NCBI RefSeq assembly: GCF_029407905.1
Contig: NC_073630.1
Coordinates: forward strand, 41,069,001-41,133,000
DNA: 64,000 bases
From: Bubalus kerabau
Lineage: Eukaryota; Chordata; Mammalia; Artiodactyla; Bovidae
Reading direction: 5' to 3'
The stretch's first letter is position 1. Each line of letters starts with the position of its first letter. This document shows, piece by piece, positions 1-11,310 of the stretch. Under the pieces are notes generated by a model. The model did not search any database and was not told the origin of the DNA. It saw nothing but the letters and a program-made list of their open reading frames with translations. The translations under genes were made by a program, and so were the position numbers.

Positions 1-527
1 TATCTTATCATCTTGCCCTGGAGGGAATCACAATCTGGTTCATGAAACAGACGTTTAACAATGTATATTCTAAGTGAAGTTTAGACCAAAGGATGGTGGG
101 GGGGTCTCAGTTCCTGACAGCTTCCATTGTCCATGAGTGCACTGTAGAGACGCAGGTACCTCAAGATGCCAGAGATGCAAGGGGTAGCTTCCTAGAGGAA
201 ACAGCATTTTAGCTAATCTTGAAGAGGTGGGTAGAAATTTTCATGATGAAAGGTTGGAAAGCAGACTGTATTGGAGATAGAAAACTGAAGGAAAGGAAAG
301 TCTGAAAGACACAAAAATGTGTCAACGAGTAATAGAGACATTTCAACCTTGTCATGAGCCGTCTCAGATGATGCCAATGAGCATAATCCAAAGGGTTGTA
401 GATCCATAAGGACTCTAGAGCTCTGGCAACTTTGAAGAATGGCGTTCCCATGCAAACAGGGAATTTATATGAAATAAAAATAAACTTCTGTCTTGTAGAT
501 CATCGTTTTTCATATCCTGATCAAATT
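1..527. other. Unassigned sequence
   Basis: I recognise no repeat family, RNA gene or coding exon here. The two overlapping minus-strand frames near 209-455 (about 80 codons) show no domain and are probably chance. An old decayed repeat is possible. Confidence 0.5.
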
Positions 528-535
528 AGATGAAC

Positions 536-747
536 GTGTGTGTATTAGTCACTCAGTCATGTCTGACTCTTTGTGACCTCATGGACTGTAGCCCACCAGG
601 CTCCTCTGTCTATGCAATTCTCCAGGTAAGAATACTAGAGTGGGTATCCATTCCCTTCTCCAGGGGTTCCTCCTGATCCAGGGATCCAACCCAGGTCTCC
701 TGTACTGAAGGCAGATTCTTTACCATCTGAGCCACCAGGGAAGCCCA
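536..747 (-). mobile_element. Bov-tA SINE
   Basis: Ruminant SINE in antisense. Read on the minus strand, it starts with the tRNA-like head (pol III A-box region, then a B-box-like GGATCCAAC-type stretch near 685). It ends with the Bov-A body derived from BovB ends. An 8-bp TSD, agatgaac, lies at 528-535 and 748-755. Confidence 0.9.
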
Positions 748-755
748 AGATGAAC

Positions 756-1026
756 TTACATTCTTACTATCATCAATCTGGAAGAGGAACTGGATTGGGG
801 GGTATTGCTGGTGGGAGAAAGGGTTAATTGGTTATTAAGTAGTGAGAGTATAGTTAAAAGTAGTATGAGAGAGAGAAAGAGAGCTAGATTGAAGACAAAG
901 TCCACAGGACATGGTAATCAATTATAGACAGAGGGCAAAAAAGAGGAAGAAATATGTTATTTTAGTTGCAAAATGAGGCATTGGGGTTAATGGTAATAAA
1001 GATAGAGAATAATTGGAGTAAGGTCA
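756..1026. other. Unassigned purine-rich sequence
   Basis: A/G-rich stretch with gagagaaagaga runs near 870-885. No gene or recognised element. Confidence 0.4.
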
Positions 1027-1257
1027 TCCCCTTCATGGATCACAGCCTTGTCGTGGCTAAGGGGCTTGTATGACTCAGTGAAGCTATGAGGTGTGCTGGC
1101 AGGGCCACCCAAGATGGACAGGTCATAGTAAAGAGTTCTGACAAAACGTGGTCCACTGGAGGAGGAAATGGCAAACCACTCCAGTATTCTTACTGTGGGA
1201 ACCCCATAATTGGGTCACAAAGAGTTGGACATGACTTAGAGACTAAACAACAACAAA
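1027..1257 (+). mobile_element. Short BovB-derived element (BovB head joined to BovB tail)
   Basis: The first 170 bp resemble the BovB 5' region just before the ORF ('cacagccttgt', 'gggccacccaagatgg', 'acaaaacgtggtccactgg'). The last 40 bp are the BovB/Bov-A 3' end ('gggtcacaaagagttggac') followed by an A-rich aacaacaac tail. It is therefore an internally deleted BovB that keeps a longer head than a standard Bov-A monomer. The open frame 1086-1472 running through it is incidental. Confidence 0.7.
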
Positions 1258-1554
1258 GCCTTAGGAAGAAGAGGCATAAAATAATAAGACAAAACAAGCC
1301 ATTGGGCGCAGCAATGAAGAAAGCCTATTTTTTTCTGGTTTCCTTGTCTATCATTGACAACTGGTTCAGTATTCAGTGGGTGTTTTCACACAATTTTCTC
1401 AGTTTGATGCAACCTCTGTCAAAGACTGCAGTCACCTTTACTGTTTTGTTTCCACGAAGCTCTCAGTGTTAAGGTAAAAGTGAACCTCCGACGGACTTTG
1501 GCACTGAGCTACTTGTTTTTATTTTTTACTGGTTTAGAAAATCATGATACTATA
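1258..1554. other. Unassigned sequence before an L1 3' end
   Basis: AT-rich, no recognised gene. It may be part of the old L1 that follows, but I cannot place it. Confidence 0.35.
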
Positions 1555-1724
1555 ATAATAGGTATATGTTATTATATATTTGTCAAAACTCATAGAATGT
1601 ACAATACAGAGAGTAAACCCAAATGCCAGTTATGCATGACAGTGATGTATCAATGTTGGTTCATTGATTGTAACAAATGTACCACCGTGGTACCTGATGT
1701 TGATGGGGGGAGGGGCACTGCTTG
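1555..1724 (+). mobile_element. Old L1 (L1M-type) 3' UTR, left part
   Basis: Typical mammalian L1M 3' UTR phrasing: 'gtcaaaactcatagaatgtac', then 'gatgtatcaatgttggttca' and 'gtaacaaatgtaccac'. It is interrupted by the LTR at 1725-2186 and resumes at about 2187. Confidence 0.7.
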
Positions 1725-2186
1725 TGTCAGGGAACTGTTGACAGAAACCACCCCCCTTGCCCACTTGCCTGAGTTGTCTCACAATAAGGAACATGGTGCT
1801 GTGCTGAAAACTAACTGGGAGAATTCAGGAGGGGCCACAAGAGGGAGGAGATGATCAACCTCTCATTGACCCTCACACTGGAGTCCATCTTGGCTAAAAG
1901 GAGCATACCACCAGGGAGGACCCTGAGTCACCAAATAGGGACCAACCAATTTGGTGGGTAGGTGAGAGACCTGGTATCCCCATCACCATGAAAACCTGAG
2001 ACTGCAGGCCAAGTGGCAGAGCGGTTTGTCTGGGTTCCTTTATCCTGCTACTCTTGGCTTGAGTGCTTCTTCCCAATAAAGTCTCTTGCTTTGTTAAGTA
2101 CGTGTGTCTCCTTGGACAATTCATTTCCAAATGTTAGATGAGAGCCCACTCCTGGCCCTAGAAGGGATATCCCCCTTTCTGCCACA
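1725..2186 (+). mobile_element. Solo LTR of an endogenous retrovirus (ERV1-like)
   Basis: A block of about 460 bp starting with TG and ending with CA. It has an AATAAA polyadenylation signal at 2075-2080 followed by a T/G-rich stretch, as expected in R/U5. The L1M 3' UTR is continuous on either side, so it is an insertion. No internal viral sequence lies next to it, so it is a solo LTR. I could not find a clean TSD, and the exact ends are uncertain by a few bases. Family not resolved. Confidence 0.65.
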
Positions 2187-2280
2187 CATACATATGGACA
2201 TGTGGGAACTCTTTTTTATGTTCAATTTTTCTGTGAACCTAAAACTGCTTTAAAAAATAAAATATTAATTTAAAAAACAC
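2187..2280 (+). mobile_element. Old L1 3' UTR, right part
   Basis: Continues the L1 interrupted at 1724: 'catgtgggaactc', then 'ctgtgaacctaaaactgct', ending in an A-rich tail (aaaaaataaaatatt). Confidence 0.7.
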
Positions 2281-2609
2281 ATATGTGTGCCTTTTTTGGA
2301 AAACAGTAAGTTGCCCTGCACATTTTATTCCAGTTCAAGGAAATCAATTATTTTCTTTTAGAAAAAAAAAATCAAATGCAGGAATTTCAGTTTCCACATT
2401 CTCAAGTATTTGGAGTTACAATAAAGATATTTTGGTAACTATTATAAACATCCATTAGGCATTTCAAAGGTAATAAGCCCAAATAAGAGATTGCTGTATT
2501 TTTCTTTGTGGAAAGTAAATAAACAACTTTCATTGAGAAAACAGCTTTTGTTATATAAATTTGTTTAGAAATAGAATAATCAAGCTAGCATGGTTTTTAA
2601 GAGTCTGAT
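2281..2609. other. Unassigned AT-rich sequence
   Basis: No ORF, RNA gene or identifiable repeat. Contains an A-run near 2361-2371. Confidence 0.4.
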
Positions 2610-2621
2610 CCTGGAGTTACT

Positions 2622-2940
2622 GCAAGGAGATCAAACCAGTCAATCATAAAGGAAATCAGTCTTGAATATTCATTGGAAGGACTGATGCTGAAGCTTGAAA
2701 CGCCAATACTTTGGCCACCTGATGCGAAGAACTGATTCATTGGAAAAGACCCTGATGCTGGGAAAGATTGAAGGTGGGAGGAGAAGGGGAGGACAAAGGA
2801 TAAGATAGTTGGATGGCATCACTGACTCAGTGAACATGAGTTTGATCAAGCTCTGGGAGTTGGTGATGGACAGGGAAGCCTGGTGTGCTACAGTCAATGG
2901 GGTCACAAAGAACTGGACATGCCTGAGCTTCTGAACTGAA
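2622..2940 (+). mobile_element. 5'-truncated BovB LINE (3' end)
   Basis: Encodes the extreme C-terminus of BovB ORF2 with stops and ends with the 'gaactgaac' tail. Carries the older-type sequence (Glu-Tyr-Ser-Leu-Glu-Gly). TSD cctggagttact (2610-2621) and cctgaagttact (2941-2952), one mismatch. Confidence 0.9.
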
Positions 2941-2984
2941 CCTGAAGTTACTAACCTAGTCAATTCCTGGCTGTAACATTCATC

Positions 2985-3165
2985 AGATATGGGTTCTTGG
3001 GCAATTCTTTGATACATTCTAAATATTTTCTTCATCTCCAAAATGAAGTTAATAGGAATACCCACAGCTCATTTATTTATTGACAAGATTGAATAAGAAA
3101 ATGTATGCAAAGCATTTAGCATAAGGCCTGGCACAAGAGACTGCTAAACAAATATGTGTTTTTGT
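2985..3165 (+). mobile_element. MIR SINE
   Basis: Shows the MIR order: 'tcttgggcaattc', 'tcttcatctccaaaatg', 'gcaaagcatttagcataagg', 'cctggcaca'. Ancient mammalian tRNA-derived SINE, diverged. Confidence 0.7.
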
Positions 3166-3179
3166 GATTAGAGGATATT

Positions 3180-5700
3180 TTCCAGTCACCAAATAACTAA
3201 TGTCTTGGAGGATATTCAGTCATTTACTGAGCAAGAAATGAACTGAGTTCTGAAAATCCTGACTTCTGGTTCTAGTTATGATTGAAGGAATAGATATTAG
3301 ACTTACTCTCCTGCAATTAACAACTTTGAAACTGGGAAGGGATAAAAAACATATGAAGTAGCTCTTCTCAGGCCTTGGTTAATAGACAGCTCGGTTAATA
3401 GAGAGCTCAGGGCTGTGATCCTTGAGAGACACAAAGCCCAGGTGAACACCAAGTTCATTCTGATTCATGGAATGCAATGTCCAAGTTGTGGTCCAGGGAA
3501 ATGGAGCCTGAACAGACAACAGCAGTCTTGCCAACCATATGACACAGAGATTAAAGTTTGGACTACTAAAGTAGCTGCAATTTGCATCTCAGAGCACCAA
3601 AAATAAGGGTGCTTAGAAGAAAAGCATCCCAGAAATCTGTACTACCATTCTCTTGAATCTTTGAGTACTTGTGTGTACATGTGGTCAAATTCAGAGAGGC
3701 CTAGTAAGGAGTGGCTACTTTGGGGCTGTGAGCTGAATAGAAATCCCAGAGAATACACAATGCTGGGAGACAATGGAATGAATGCCAACAAGCCAGGGCT
3801 AAGGCCCCAGAAGAATCATAGTTTTAGAAGGAGGACTCCTCCAGGCCTAGCGTTAGGGATTATCTGGCCCCACTGTAACAAAGCTTAAACCCAAACCTTA
3901 GGTAAAACATGCTGAACCACCAGTAAATTAATTATTTGCCAGAATAAAATCCAACATTCTTTTCAGGAAGGCAAATCTAGAATCTGAACAATGTAACATT
4001 CCATTGTCTAGCATGAAAATTTAAAAATTACTAGACATGTGAAGAATCAGAAAAATATAACCAAAATAGGAGGAGGAGAAGGCTGTAGAAACAGATCCGG
4101 AGATGACAAACATGTCAGAATTCTCAGACAACAATTTCAGGCAACTATTATAAAAGTGGCCAAAAATCTAGAGACAAAGACAAATAGATGAGTAAACAGA
4201 TGTGGGATCTCAGTAAATAAATAAATGAAAAATAAAAAAGAGACAAGAAATCAAATGAAAAGTGCAGAACTAAAAAATAAATCTGAAATTTAAAGATTTG
4301 TGATATCTTAACAGCAGTTTGGATACTACAAAAGAAAAGATTTTGAAGACAGATAAATACAAACTTTGCAAACTGAAATATATACAATACAGAAAAATAG
4401 GCTGAACAAAAAAATGAACAGAGTTTCAATGGCCTACAGGATATTGTAGAGTCATCTAACATTTGTGGAATAGAAATCTCAGAGGCAGAAGAGAACTTTT
4501 AGCAGGAAAAAAAAAGTGTTAAAAGAAATAATAGTAAAGGAAATCCCCAAATTTAATACAGTAAAAATAAAAACACAGAGAACATTTTCCATCTCCAAAT
4601 AACTAATGTCCCCTAGGACAGCCATTCATCTCTTCAGTAATAACTGAACATTTTAAAACTTAGTTTTGAAAATCCCAAATTCTCATTTTGGCCATGATGA
4701 AGGAATAAGCCACAAACAGGATAAACACAAGGAAAACCACATCTAAGCATACTGTAGTACAATTGCTTTAAACCAAATTAAAAATAAAAATTTCAAAGCA
4801 TTCAGAGGAAAAAGACATAATACACACAGGAAAGTAACAATAGAATAACCACTACATTCTCATCAGAAACAGAACAAGCCAGAAAACATTGGAATGGCAG
4901 TTTTTAAAATGCTAAATAGGAAATAAATTATGAATTTAAAATTGAAATAAAGCAAAACTTTTCATCAAAATTTTAATCCAATGAATATATTTTCAGATAA
5001 TCTAAAGTGATGACCTGTACTCCAAGATGTGTTAAATAAACTCATTCAGGTTAAAGGGAATTATGCCAAAATTAGAAACTCAAATCTACCTGAATAAATA
5101 AAGAACACTAAACATTTTTACTTCCTTAACTTATTTAAAAATAAATGAATTATTTGAAATATGAGTAATACTATGTTGTGGAGTTTGTAATGTATAGAAG
5201 TGAGATACACCACAACTAGCACAAAGAAGCGGGGAGAGAAATGGAAGCACGTTTATATATGGTTTTTATGTTATATGTGAAGTGTTATTCTATCAATGCA
5301 AGGTGCAGGCTAAGGATGCAAAATGTAATCCCCAAAGGATCCATTAAAGAAATAAAACAGTGAAATGCCATAGGCCAAAAGAGGAGCTTAAAATGTTATA
5401 TTAAGAAATGCTCAGTTAAAAAGAGAGGAAAAGATGGAAATAGAAGAAAGGTATAAGGGGCAATAGAAAACAAATAGTAAGATGGTAGACTTAAACCTAC
5501 CCATGTCAATCATTATGTCAAATGTAGAGGTACTAGACAACCAGTTAAAAAGCAGAGAAGCAATATCCAACTAGAGACTGTTTTCAAGAGATTCTCTTCA
5601 AATATAGAGACATAGGTTAAAAAAGTAAAAGGATGGAAAACAAGATATACCATGAAACACTAAGCATAAGAAAGCTGGAATGGCTATATTAAAAATCAGA
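3180..5700 (+). mobile_element. Old L1/HAL1-type LINE, 5' portion
   Basis: Long A-rich sense-strand LINE sequence. From 4730 it follows the order of L1M/HAL1 elements: 'tctcatcagaaacagaacaag' (4859), the 'gacctgtactccaagatgtgttaaa' region (5012), then 'acataggttaaaaaagtaaaaggatgg' (5610). All frames are broken, so this is a relic. The 3180-4000 part is less certain and contains a segment repeated at 4575-4720 (see findings). Short frames at 3415-3606 and 3661-3888 are not genes. Confidence 0.55.
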
Positions 5701-6292
5701 CAAAATATATCATTTATAAAAGCATCAAAAATAATAAAAACTTGGGAATAAATTTAACCAAGGAGGTGAAAAACCTGTACACTGAAAATGATAAGACATT
5801 GATGAGAGAGCTTGAAGAAGACACCAATAAATAGAAAAATATTCTGTGCCCATGGATTCAAAGAATTAACATTATTAAAAATGTCCATACTACCTAAAGC
5901 AATCCACAGATTTAAGGAAATCTCTGTCAGAGTCCCAAGGGCATTTTTTTCACAAAAATATAACAAATGATCTTAAAATTTGTATTGGACCACGAAAGAT
6001 TCCAAATAGCCAAAGCACTCTTGAAAAAGAAAGCAAAGCTGGAGGCATTATACTTCCTAATTTCAAACTATATTACAAAGCTCTAGCAATCAAAATTGCT
6101 ATAGGTTTGGCATAGAAAAAACAGGCACATGACCACTGGAATAGAACAAAGAGCCCAGAAATAAATCCATGGATATATGGGCAACGAATTTTTGGCAAGG
6201 GCAACAAGAACACACAATGGGGAAACAATAGTCTCTTCAATAAATTATGCTAGGAAAACTGGATATTCATATGCAAAAAATTGAAACTAGAC
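5701..6292 (+). pseudogene. Old L1 ORF2 relic, part 1
   Basis: Sense-strand remnant of the downstream ORF2 region after the RT core ('ttgggaataaatttaaccaagg', then 'gcaatccacagatttaagg'). Many frameshifts and stops; no functional product. It joins 3180-5700 with an internal deletion near 5705 and is split by a SINE at 6293-6550. Confidence 0.8.
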
Positions 6293-6550
6293 CCACTCCA
6301 GTACTCTTGCCTGGAAAATCCCATGGACGGAGGAGCCTGGTGGGCTGCAGTCCATGGGGTCGCTAGGAGTCAGACACGACTGAGCGACTTCACTTTCCCT
6401 TTTCACTTTCATGCATTGGAGAAGGAAATGGCAACCCACTCCAGTGTTCTTGCCTGGAGAATCCCAGGGACGGGGGACCCTGGTGGGCTGCCGTCTATGG
6501 GGTCGCACAGAGTTGGACATGACTGATGGGACTTAGCAGCAGCAGCAGCA
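6293..6550 (+). mobile_element. Bov-A2 SINE (two Bov-A monomers)
   Basis: Two consecutive Bov-A units, each with 'ccactccagt.ttcttgcctgg', a 'gtggggctgcagtc'-type centre and a 'cacgactgagcgac' end, finishing in (AGC)n. Inserted in the old L1 ORF2, which continues on both sides. The frames at 6281-6526 (+) and 6287-6520 (-) are SINE read-throughs. Confidence 0.9.
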
Positions 6551-6950
6551 GACTCCTACTTACGCAACTCAGAAAAGTTAACTCAAAATAGATGAAAGAC
6601 TTAAGTCCTGAAACAACATATAAGACCTGAAACAATAAAACTCCTGGAAGAAATGATAGGGAATAATCTCTTTGACACTGGTCTTGACAATGTCTTGGAT
6701 AAGACCTTAAAAATGCAGGCAACAAAAGCTAAAATAAACTAGAAATTAAATTAACTAGAAATTAAAATAAACTAGAAACTAAAATAAACTAATGGGAAAC
6801 TAGAGAGCTTCTGCACAGCAAAGGAAACAATCAAAAAATTGAAAAGGCAACATACAGAATGAGGGAAAATATTTGCAGACCATATATCTAATAAGTGGTT
6901 AACATACAAAACATACATAAAACTTAAATGACTCAATATTAAAATGAGAT
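6551..6950 (+). pseudogene. Old L1 ORF2 relic, part 2
   Basis: Continuation of the L1 ('ctcctggaagaaatgatag', 'gcacagcaaaggaaacaatc', 'gcagaccatatatctaataag'). It stops near 6950 without a 3' UTR, so the element is 3'-truncated here. Confidence 0.8.
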
Positions 6951-7999
6951 TAAGTGTTCCAGAGTTTCTATTGTACACTTTTTATGCTCAGTGTTTTTGT
7001 ACTATGACTCAATAGGATAATAGTGTTTTAAGTAGTGTCGCAGAAATTGAAGAATTGCCTGATAAAACAAAATGCAATTCATGAATTTCCCAGTTGATCT
7101 GTCCTTTCACAGCCATCACTTTCTTTTGTTATAGGTGTAAAGTAATCTTTTTATTTGTAAAGTAGAAGTATTCAACACAAAGTGGAAATATGAAAGAGAA
7201 GTGCCTGTTTTCATTTGTCCGAGATCCCTGGCTACCCCCAGATATACATTTTCTCTTTCATCTTTTCCAAGTTAATCTTTCTCTCTACCTCATCAAAATG
7301 TATCAGTCAAGGTTAAAGGAAAACTGTGGGTCTATATTTAGATGAGAGACTTAAAGAGGTACTTGCAATAAGCTATTATAACTACTATTGTTACAAGTGG
7401 TTTTGTTGGATTACAGAGGGAGTCCTTGAAGTGTTTTCTAAACATAAATCAACTTCAAAACATGTTTTCCCTCAGCTAGTATATCTTAACTCTCTTAAAC
7501 ATTGGAGCATTTCAAATGCAATGTGAACACTTTCAAGTTGCTTTATATACACTTATGCTTGTCAAAACATAATAAGTATTCATTATTGAATTACTTATTC
7601 AAGTAATAACTTATAGGCAAGTGTTCTCCTGAGCTTTTCCCCTTAAAGGAAGTTAAAGTAAAAAGGTCAAATTGTAGTCAGACTGTTTAATTCAGAGTGG
7701 TAATTTGATCAGATCTTATCTTAAATTATATTTTTCTCTAGAACTTTAGTCATTTCTCCCACCTCTTCATTCTGTATCATCCTTTGCAACTGTACTAATC
7801 TGCCAATATTGCAAAGTTTTAATCAAAAATTTTTAGTAAAATTGATGAAAATATAAACAGGTTTAGAAATTTGAAAGTAGGCCTGAAATATTATTCACAT
7901 CATATTTATATATAAAACATATATGTGTATATATTGAAAGCTTTTGCCTTAGCAAAATATTTCAGGTTGCCATAGTCTCCATTTCCTTTTACCTGGAAA
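6951..7999. other. Unassigned sequence
   Basis: About 1 kb of AT-rich sequence with a TA/TG-rich patch at 7900-7935. No gene or repeat recognised with confidence. The 66-codon frame at 7326-7526 has no supporting feature. Confidence 0.45.
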
Positions 8000-8485
8000 T
8001 GGAAGAGAGGTGAGTTGCCTATAATTGATAGTCTCCACACCATCCTTGCTCCCTTACCATCTGGTTTTGACCAGTGGGAAGCAGCATACCAGGAAATCAG
8101 CTGGTGGGATTGGAGAAAGGTCAGGGTATTAGTCTGCCACTCCTTCCCTGTCCAACTGTGGTTTGGACAGTGGTTGCCAAAACTTATCAGGCAGCCTGTG
8201 TCCAACAGCCTCTCTTCTCAGAGCTTGACCTCTTCCCAGGCTTGGTAAGACTATTCCATCCTCTTGAGCCTTCAGATGTATGAGTGGTAACAATTTCTCA
8301 TTGTTGCTGAAACCTAACTGCCTCACCATTCCTTGTTGTATTTTACCCCTGCCCCTACCCTGGTAAACAATCCTTTCATTAAGTGCTCTCCAGTTGCATC
8401 TTTTTAAGGATGCCATCCATTTCCTCCTTGAACATAGACTGATGTGCTCCCAAGGTGACCCCAGGAAATAGACCCTCAATGTAGA
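8000..8485 (+). repeat. Old interspersed repeat, possibly an L1M 3' end
   Basis: The stretch 'cttgagccttcag' to 'cctcaccattccttgttg' to 'aacaatcctttcattaa' recalls the end of an ancient mammalian repeat I associate with old LINE 3' UTRs. Family not certain. Overlapping frames on both strands here (8015-8479) are not convincing genes. Confidence 0.35.
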
Positions 8486-8599
8486 TTATGAATTGGTTGC
8501 CATGAGCTCCAATCACTTTAACAAGAGGAAAATGTGCGCTAGGTAAACTATAGCATGCAAAGTCATTGTGTTAACTCGAATTATCACCTATGGGGTAGA

Positions 8600-9150
8600 G
8601 CAACCATCCCTAACCACTAGTCCACTGACTGGTACAGATCCATGGCCTGTTAGGAATCAGGCCACACAGCAGGAAGTGAGTGGCAGGTGAGCCAGTAAAG
8701 CTTCATCTGTATTTACAGCTGCTCCCCATCACTCAGATTATTGCCTGAGTGCTTGCTCCTGTCAGATCAGTGGTGGCTTTAGAGTCTCATAGGAGCATGA
8801 ACCCTACTGTGAACGCTACATGCAAGGGTTCTAAGTTCCACACTGCTTGTGAGAATCTAATGCCTGATCTGAGGTGGAGCTGAGATGGTAATATTAGTAC
8901 TGGACAGTGGCTGCAAATACAGATTTTCATTAGCAGAGACGTTTGACTGCACAGAGACCATAATCCTATCCATGAGTGGCAAGTGACAATTAAGCTGCAT
9001 TTGGTGGCAGGCTTTAAGTCAGAATCGCATTTTGGTCTGCATTTGGCCCTCCTATTATTTTATTTACTGCTTCCATCTGTGCCTCTTTCCCACACTGTGC
9101 ACTTGTCTCACTCACATTTTGGTAAGCTGACAAGTTAACCCTAGCAAAAA
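8600..9150 (+). mobile_element. hAT DNA transposon, 5' noncoding end
   Basis: Diverged terminal region ('ccatggcctgttaggaatcagg', then 'aagcttcatctgtatttacagc'). Its first 150 bp are the reverse complement of the right end of the short element at 37693-37957, which fixes both as one family. The left inverted repeat has decayed. Leads directly into a transposase relic. Confidence 0.75.
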
Positions 9151-11005
9151 TGAGTGGGAAACAAACACCACTAGGGAGCTGCTTTGAAAAGGGGAAAAGA
9201 CCCAATGATGCAACAGAAGAAGACGCTAAGAATGCCAACAAAAAGAAAACTGCATTTGAAAGAAAATACCAAGTCCTACTTAAGTTCCAGGTTCAATGCA
9301 ACAGGTGATTCACATTGCCCAAGCCTGCTTAATATAATATGTGGAGACTAGCTATCCATCAAAACCATAAAACCTTCAAAACTGCTTCACCACATGGAGA
9401 CCAAACACCCTGCCTTAAAAAACAAGCCCTTGGAGTTTTTCAAAAGAAAAATGTGAATGTGAAGAACAGAAGCAACTATTGAAGGCCACCACTTCATCAA
9501 ATCTGTCTGCACTGAAAGCATCATTCTTATCGGCTAACCACATTGCTAAAGCTAATAAGCCATTTACTACTGGTGAGGAGTTAATCCTGAGGACATTTGT
9601 CATGAGCTTTTAAGAGAGCCTACATTTCAAAAGGTAGTACATGTTCCTCTTTCAACTAGCACCAAAGCTAGAAGAATTGGTAAAATAGCAGAGAATGTTG
9701 AGGCACAACTGTTAGCAAGGATTAATGCATGCATCACCATGGCACACAATCCAGGTTGAAGAGTCTATCAATGCTGACAAGGCAACAATTCTTGTTTCAG
9801 CGCGATTTATTTTCAGGAGGATGTGCATGAGGATACGTTATGTGCACTTTTGTTGCCAACCAACACCACATCCGCGGAACTATTTAAGTCTTTGAATGAT
9901 TACACTTCAGGAAAACTGAATTGGTCATTTTGTGTTGGTATGATGTACAGACAGTGGCTGCCACGACTGGACAGCCTTCTGGTTTCATTACTTGGGTCAA
10001 AGAGGTTGCTTCTGAATGTGAGTCTACATAATGCGTGATCCATAGACACATGCCGGCTTGTCAAAATATTTTTGTCCATTTTTTGGACAAAAAATGTTTT
10101 GCAGGGTGCGTTGCAAAACTTTGCAACGTTTTGCAGCTCTATGAGGAAATGGACACAGCACACACATCTGCTCTTATACACAGTAATGAGATGGCTTTCT
10201 AAAGGTAGATCACTATAAGAGCTGCTCCAGAGATTTCTTTCAGAAAAACAGTCACCACTGGCAGCATGGTTCAGGGACACAGAATGGGTTGCAAAACTTG
10301 CTTAATTGTATTACATATACCCTGCTCAGCAAACTCAATCTGTCAATTCAGAGGAGAGCAACTGTTCAAGTCAGCAGATAAAGTGGCTGTATTCAAAGCC
10401 AAACTGGAATTATGGAAGCAACAAATGAACACTGGGATTTTTGACATGTTTCAAACATTAACAGTGATTTGAAAGAGACTGAGCCAAGGCCTTCTTTCTC
10501 TGAGCTGGTGCATGATCACCTATCTCAGCTTTCAAAAGAATTTGAACATTACTTCCCAATCACAAAATACCCTTGGACTGGGAAGGAATGGAACTGTGAC
10601 CCATTTGTGAATAAACCAGGCAAATTGGGGCTTTCCCAGGTGGTGCAGTGGTAAAGAATCTGCCTGGCAATGCAAGAGATGCAGGTTCAATGGGTCAGGA
10701 AGATTCACTGGAGGAAGACACGACAACCCACTCTAGTATTCTTGCCTGGAAAATTCCATGGATAGAGGAGCCTGGTGGGCTACAGTTCATGGGGTCAACA
10801 GAGTTGGACACAATTGAGCCACTGAGGACACACGCACAGGTAACTGACTTTTTCTGTGCTAGGAGAGGATCAGCTACCTGAGATCTCACATAATGGTGGT
10901 CTTAAAAGTATGTTTGAGACAACTTCAAATCTCCATACATTCTGAATTAAAGTTAAGGAAGATTATCCTGAGGCTGCCACAAAAGCACTAAAAAAGCTGC
11001 TTCCG
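9151..11005 (+). pseudogene. hAT-superfamily transposase pseudogene
   Basis: Starts at an ATG (MSGKQTPLGSCFEKGKR...) typical of the transposase family that also gave rise to the domesticated ZBED/SCAND3/FAM200-type genes. The frame is broken by many stops and shifts. Later remnants can be read in short pieces: a 'GFITWVKEVASECE'-like block (9980-10025), 'VAVFKAKLELWKQQMNTGIFDMFQTL' spread over 10386-10460, 'ETEPRPSFSELVHDHLSQLSKEFEHYF' over 10472-10555, and the dimerisation-region words 'LKSMFETTSNLH' and 'KALKKLLPFPTS' at 10897-11010. A Bov-tA SINE interrupts it at 10626-10838. The C-terminal hAT signature after LPFPTS is missing because an L1 fragment is joined there. Not functional. Confidence 0.8.
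10626..10838 (+). mobile_element. Bov-tA SINE inside the hAT relic
   Basis: tRNA-like head 'ggctttcccaggtggtgcag', Bov-A body, ending 'gttggacacaattgagcc'. Transposase coding resumes right after (EEDQLPEISHN...). The flanks resemble each other (ccaggcaaatt / cacaggtaact), a decayed TSD. Confidence 0.85.
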
Positions 11006-11310
11006 TTTCCAACATCCCATCCTATGTGGAATACAAAAATTACAACAAATGAGTGAATATAATAAAAAAGAAGAAAACTCACAGATACAGAGAACAAACT
11101 AGCGGTTACCACTGGGGAGGTGGGAAGGGAAATACAGGGGTTGGGGAGTGGGAGGTACAAACCATTGGGTGTAATATAGACTCAAGAATGTAAAATATTG
11201 TACAACATGGGGAAAATGGCCAATATTTTATAACAACTGTACATGGAAAATAACCTTTAAAAACTGTATTAAATTTTTAATTAATACATAAAAATTTTAA
11301 AAGATTCAAT
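11006..11310 (+). mobile_element. L1 3' UTR fragment
   Basis: 'atgtggaatacaaaaattac', 'acagatacagagaacaaact', 'ggttaccactggggaggtg' is the classic artiodactyl L1 3' UTR, ending in an A/T-rich tail. It truncates the hAT transposase end. Confidence 0.75.

Noticed and set aside
6281..6526. Paired frames on both strands over 6281-6526
   Set aside because: Read-through of a Bov-A2 SINE; the same peptides recur at every Bov-A2 copy.
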